Of a DNA stretch of 64,000 bases, positions 60,584 through 64,000 are shown in pieces. The stretch is from Gossypium raimondii. Its lineage: Eukaryota > Streptophyta > Magnoliopsida > Malvales > Malvaceae. The notes below the pieces were generated by a model. That model made no database searches. It saw only the letters and a program-made list of their open reading frames with translations, and was not told the origin of the DNA. The stretch lies in contig NC_068572.1 in NCBI RefSeq assembly GCF_025698545.1, positions 310,001-374,000 on the forward strand, read 5' to 3'. The position numbers and the translations under genes were made by a program. Positions within the stretch are counted from its first letter, which is position 1, and every line of letters starts with the position of its first letter.

Positions 60584-63500
60584 TCATTTCGCTTCTTTCT
60601 GATTCAACGGCACAGTCCCCACCGCCGTCTTATACGTATACCATTTCGCTATCCCGATGAAAACCCCAAAGTTCGCCACACTTAAACCAGCCAACAACCA
60701 AAAAAAGTAATCAATATGGCCATGATTCAAATTATCCGGTATCCACCCCAGTTTCCCATCTTTAGCCGTAATACTAGTAACAATAGTAACCAACAATGAA
60801 CTCAAATAACTACCGGCAGCCACGGTGGTTAACGACAACGCCGAACAAAAACTCCTCATGGCATCCGGTGCTTGTTCATAAAAGAACTCCAATTGTCCAA
60901 TAAAGGTAAAAACCTCAGCACACCCAATGAGGAAATACTGCGGGACTTGCCAGAAAATCGTCAATGGCATCTCTTTTACGTCGTAATAGTTATGTTTTTT
61001 CACTATTTTAAGCCGTTCTTGTTCTAAGATAGCGGCGGCTACCATGGCGAAGATTGATATGAAGAGTCCGATTCCCATTCGTTGAAGTTGGGTTAATCCG
61101 TTTTTCTGGCCGGTGAATTTTCGGGTCGTCGGGACGATGATTCGGTCGTAGATTGGTACCCAGAAAATGACACTGAGGGTGTCGAAGATTGAAAGTGAGG
61201 CTGGTGGGATATGGAAGTTGGAGTGGGCTACGCGAGTGTCCATTCTTTCGCCTTGTAAGGTGAATAAACTGCTCATTTGGCTGTATACGGCGGCAAAGAT
61301 GATGCCGGAAGCCCATATGGGGAGTAATCGGATTATAGCTTTGAGTTCTTCGACTTGTGTGACGGTGCAAAGTCGCCATGGATTAATGCCTTTTAATTGG
61401 TCTGTTTGAGTTTCCACTGCTGCTTTGTCGAAGAAACTGAAAAATTGCAGCCATAGTGAGAGTCTAATTAAAAATTTCAAAATTTTTTTGAACTTAATTA
61501 TAATTTAAAAAAATTGTTTGGGTCTTAGAAAAAAGTTTCCAAAATTTTGGCGCAGAAGCCTCCCTTGCTGCCTTCCATTACCATCAGTCCATGGTCAGCC
61601 ACGGTACCGCCAGACTTGTATAATTAGAATGGGATAATATAAGTTTTTGGCTCTTTAGCAATTAGGTCCATTTTGGAACCAATATTTTTTTTGGGTCCAC
61701 TTTTGTTTTTGAACTTGTCAACTAGATCCATTTTTGTCTATGAACTTAGATTTTGTCGACATTTGATGATATGGCCAACATTATTGAAATATGACCAGAT
61801 TGGACAAATTGAGAACTAATTGATATAAAGGTCCAAACAAAGGAGTTCAACCGGTTGACTCAAAAACGGCTTGAAATTGATAAAAATCGAAAATCGAAAA
61901 GAATAAACAATTAAATTAGTTAAATGAATTTTAATTATTTATTTAATTATTGTTGATTCGATAGTCGAAGCAAACAAACTGGTTGAATCAGGAATCGTTA
62001 GGGTAACCAGTTCAACCATCAATTATTAAAACACTAAATGCGACACTCTGATGATGTGGTATAATATCAGAGTGTCATATGATTAAATTTTTAGTTTTCA
62101 AGTTCATGGACCAAAATAGACTTAGTTGCCAAGTTCAAGTGCAAAAGTGGACCAAAAAAGGTACATGTACTAAAGTGAACCTAGTTGCTAAGTTGAGGGA
62201 CCAAAAATCATATTATCCCAATTAGAATATCAATTATTTTCGGGTTAATTCATGAAATGTGCTCAAACTATCGTCTAGAATTTAAATTGATCACTAAACT
62301 TCAAAAAGTGTCATAGAGGCTCTTGTATTAGGAGTTGGATTGCATTTTACCCTCTCTACTAAAAATTGAGCAAATTAGTCTTTTGAAGTTATATCAAAGA
62401 GCAAATTGATCATTGAGTTAAAAATTCAATCCGTTTCTACTATTAAAAACTGATCATTATATGTTAGCATGAGATACACGTGATACTGTCTGATTATTCC
62501 ATTGACACACCAGATTTAACAGTATAAATAGATGAAATTTTTAATAGAAATGACAAATTTACTTTTTGATTTAAATTATAGGAATTAATTTACCTATTTT
62601 CTTAGTAGAAAGAGTAAAAATGCAATCTGAGTAATGTTAGTTGCAAATTCACAATGTAATGAATGATGATTTAAAAGCTTAAAAAGCTGACCTAAGATCA
62701 TCGGTATGGTCAATCTTGCGGCTTCCTTTGATATTAGACTCTGCATCTGCTTTTTCATACAAAAGAGACTTATCAGCAGGCACTGCAACATTATATTTCC
62801 TAATGGATGCTACCAAAACCTGACATAGACGTGTTAGAGGGCTGCCACCGGGTATTTGGTTCCGATATAAACGAGTGCCCGCAAAGAAAAACCCGACAGC
62901 TATAGCCATGGCTATAGCCGGGATGCCGAAACCCCATCCCCAACTCACATTGGTTTGAACCCATACCAACACAGATGCTGCAATGAGTGCACCAATGTTT
63001 ATTGAGAAATAGAACCAATTGAAAAATGAACTCTTGTGTATCTTCTCCCTTTCGTCCGTGTCGTCGAACTGATCGGCCCCGTATGACGAAACACATGGTT
63101 TAATCCCTCCCGTTCCTAGCGCTATTAGGTACAGCGCTAGAAATGTAATGGTGCTTTGCCTATCGGTCGGGTTGCAATTATCTTTCGAATAACAAAATGG
63201 CTTCATGCCATCGACCGATGCAGACATTGCTAAAAGTGTCATTCCCTATATCAATATTATCTCAGTGAGGGACTATAAAAGCAAAAGAATTATGGAGGTT
63301 CTTATATTAGGAGTCGGATTGTATTCTGCCTCATTTTTTTACAAAATGGGTAAATTAGTCATTGTACATTAAATTAAAGAGTAAACTCGTCCTTCTATTA
63401 AAATTTCCATCCATTTTTACTGTTAAAAACTGGTCTCTATACGTCATAATGAGGTGCACGTGTAACTTTCTGGTTATTTTGTCAATCAAGTCGGTTTTTG

Positions 63501-64000
63501 ACAGTAGAAATAGAAAGAACTATATTGCTTTTTGATCCAACGTATGTACAAGGACTAATTTGTTATTTTTTGAGTAAAAGGGGTAAAATGCAATTCGTCT
63601 TTTAATATAAGGGTCTCCATGGTACTTTTATAAGACTATAAACTTCGTATATTGCTTGGGCTCGAAGTATACTTACAATGATATAGATGATTGAGAAACA
63701 AGCAATTGTCCAATATCTTCCTAGATAAGAATCAGCTAGAAATGCACCAATCAATGGAGTAATGTAACATGTTCCACCCCAGTTCTGGTTATTTTTTGAA
63801 GCGGTTGCACTATGCTGGTTTAATTGATGCTTGAAATAAAGCACTAAATTGGTGCTCATCCCATAGTATGCCAATCTTTCACAACCTTCATTACCTGTTT
63901 GATAAAAGGCCAAGGTGAAACATCAAAATCTCTTATCTTTTAATTATTAATTTCAAGTTCGTTTAATGGCTTCCGTTTTGATTACCTATGATATAGGGAC
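60584..64000 (-). CDS. NPF8/PTR-type proton-coupled peptide transporter, 5' end outside window
   Basis: Coding exons on the minus strand: 63986-64000 (end of an earlier exon, partial), 63677-63894, 62692-63245, 60584-61436; phases agree. The first lines give [17 protein letters not shown] with the ExxER proton-coupling motif (EGCER), followed by [40 protein letters not shown] with [10 protein letters not shown] (PTR signature), [15 protein letters not shown] and a final exon with [20 protein letters not shown]. Sequence is closest in my memory to Arabidopsis PTR1/PTR5 (NPF8.1/8.2), plasma-membrane importers of di- and tripeptides. The exons present are open throughout. Two introns hold MITEs (63280-63632, 62315-62626, 61631-62219). 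Confidence 0.94.
61631..62219. mobile_element. Mutator-type MITE in an NPF intron (589 bp)
   Basis: Left end GGGATAATATAAGTTTTTGG with AGCAATTAGGTCCATTTTGG; right end on the other strand GGGATAATATGATTTTTGG with AGCAACTAGGTTCACTTTAG. Perfect 9-bp flanking duplication AATTAGAAT (61622-61630, 62220-62228). A second AT-rich sequence appears inserted between the arms. Confidence 0.92.
62315..62626. mobile_element. Palindromic MITE of family P in an NPF intron, eroded copy
   Basis: Has CATAGAGGCTCTTGTATTAGG and TTGAGCAAATTAGTC on the left and TTTTAATAGAAATGACAAATT and AAAAATGCAATCTGAG on the right. The outermost bases are eroded. Confidence 0.65.
63280..63632. mobile_element. Palindromic MITE of family P in an NPF intron (353 bp)
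   Basis: Left end AGCAAAAGAATTATGGAGG, right end CTCCATGGTACTTTTATA. Flanks GGACTATAAA (63270-63279) and AGACTATAAA (63633-63642) form a 10-bp duplication with one mismatch. Confidence 0.75.

Overview
The window is nuclear DNA of a flowering plant. It is AT-rich, its genes carry GT-AG introns, and its families are plant ones (GRAS, Pumilio, RABA2, class I small heat-shock protein, NPF peptide transporter). Several dispersed repeats resemble ones I associate with Gossypium (cotton), so a Malvaceae genome is my best guess; this is an inference. Most conserved genes correspond, from memory of the Arabidopsis annotation, to one block of chromosome 5 (about At5g59030 to At5g59720: COPT, RABA2D, NRPB7, LecRK, GRAS, HAD hydrolase, DnaJ, histone H4, HSP18.2), which suggests ancient synteny.

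Layout. 0.8-2.6 kb: a decayed GRAS gene. 2.8-4.3 kb (-): an eight-exon HAD-type nucleotidase-like gene. 4.8-12 kb: gene-free AT-rich repeats. 12.6-17.9 kb (+): a nine-exon APUM2-like Pumilio gene, 1062 aa. 19.8-21.9 kb (+): an organelle-type DnaJ-domain gene. 22.6-23.2 kb: a lectin-receptor-kinase pseudogene. 23.5-31.4 kb: a cluster with two histone H4 genes (-), a relic of a third H4 promoter, and at least five copies of a RING-H2 gene in different states of decay, including a 672/675-bp nearly perfect tandem duplication. 32.6 and 35.2 kb: two small unrecognised ORFs. 37.4-40.4 kb (-): NRPB7. 43.8-45.6 kb (-): RABA2. 48.4-48.8 kb (-): a COPT copper transporter. 50.6-52.9 kb: a 5'-truncated LINE next to LTR debris. 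53.8-54.3 kb (-): a class I sHSP with a perfect heat-shock element. 57.2-59.2 kb (+): a nucleotide-sugar/triose-phosphate translocator family gene. 60.6 kb to the right edge (-): an NPF8 peptide transporter, cut by the window end.

The genes are mostly ordinary housekeeping or stress genes and do not form one pathway. The unusual parts are the H4/RING cluster, still rearranging, and a dense set of non-autonomous DNA transposons whose ends and target-site duplications can be read directly: a hAT-type family (8-bp duplications, 334 and 333 bp) and several Mutator-type foldback elements (9-10-bp duplications), many of them inside introns of NRPB7, the translocator and the NPF gene.
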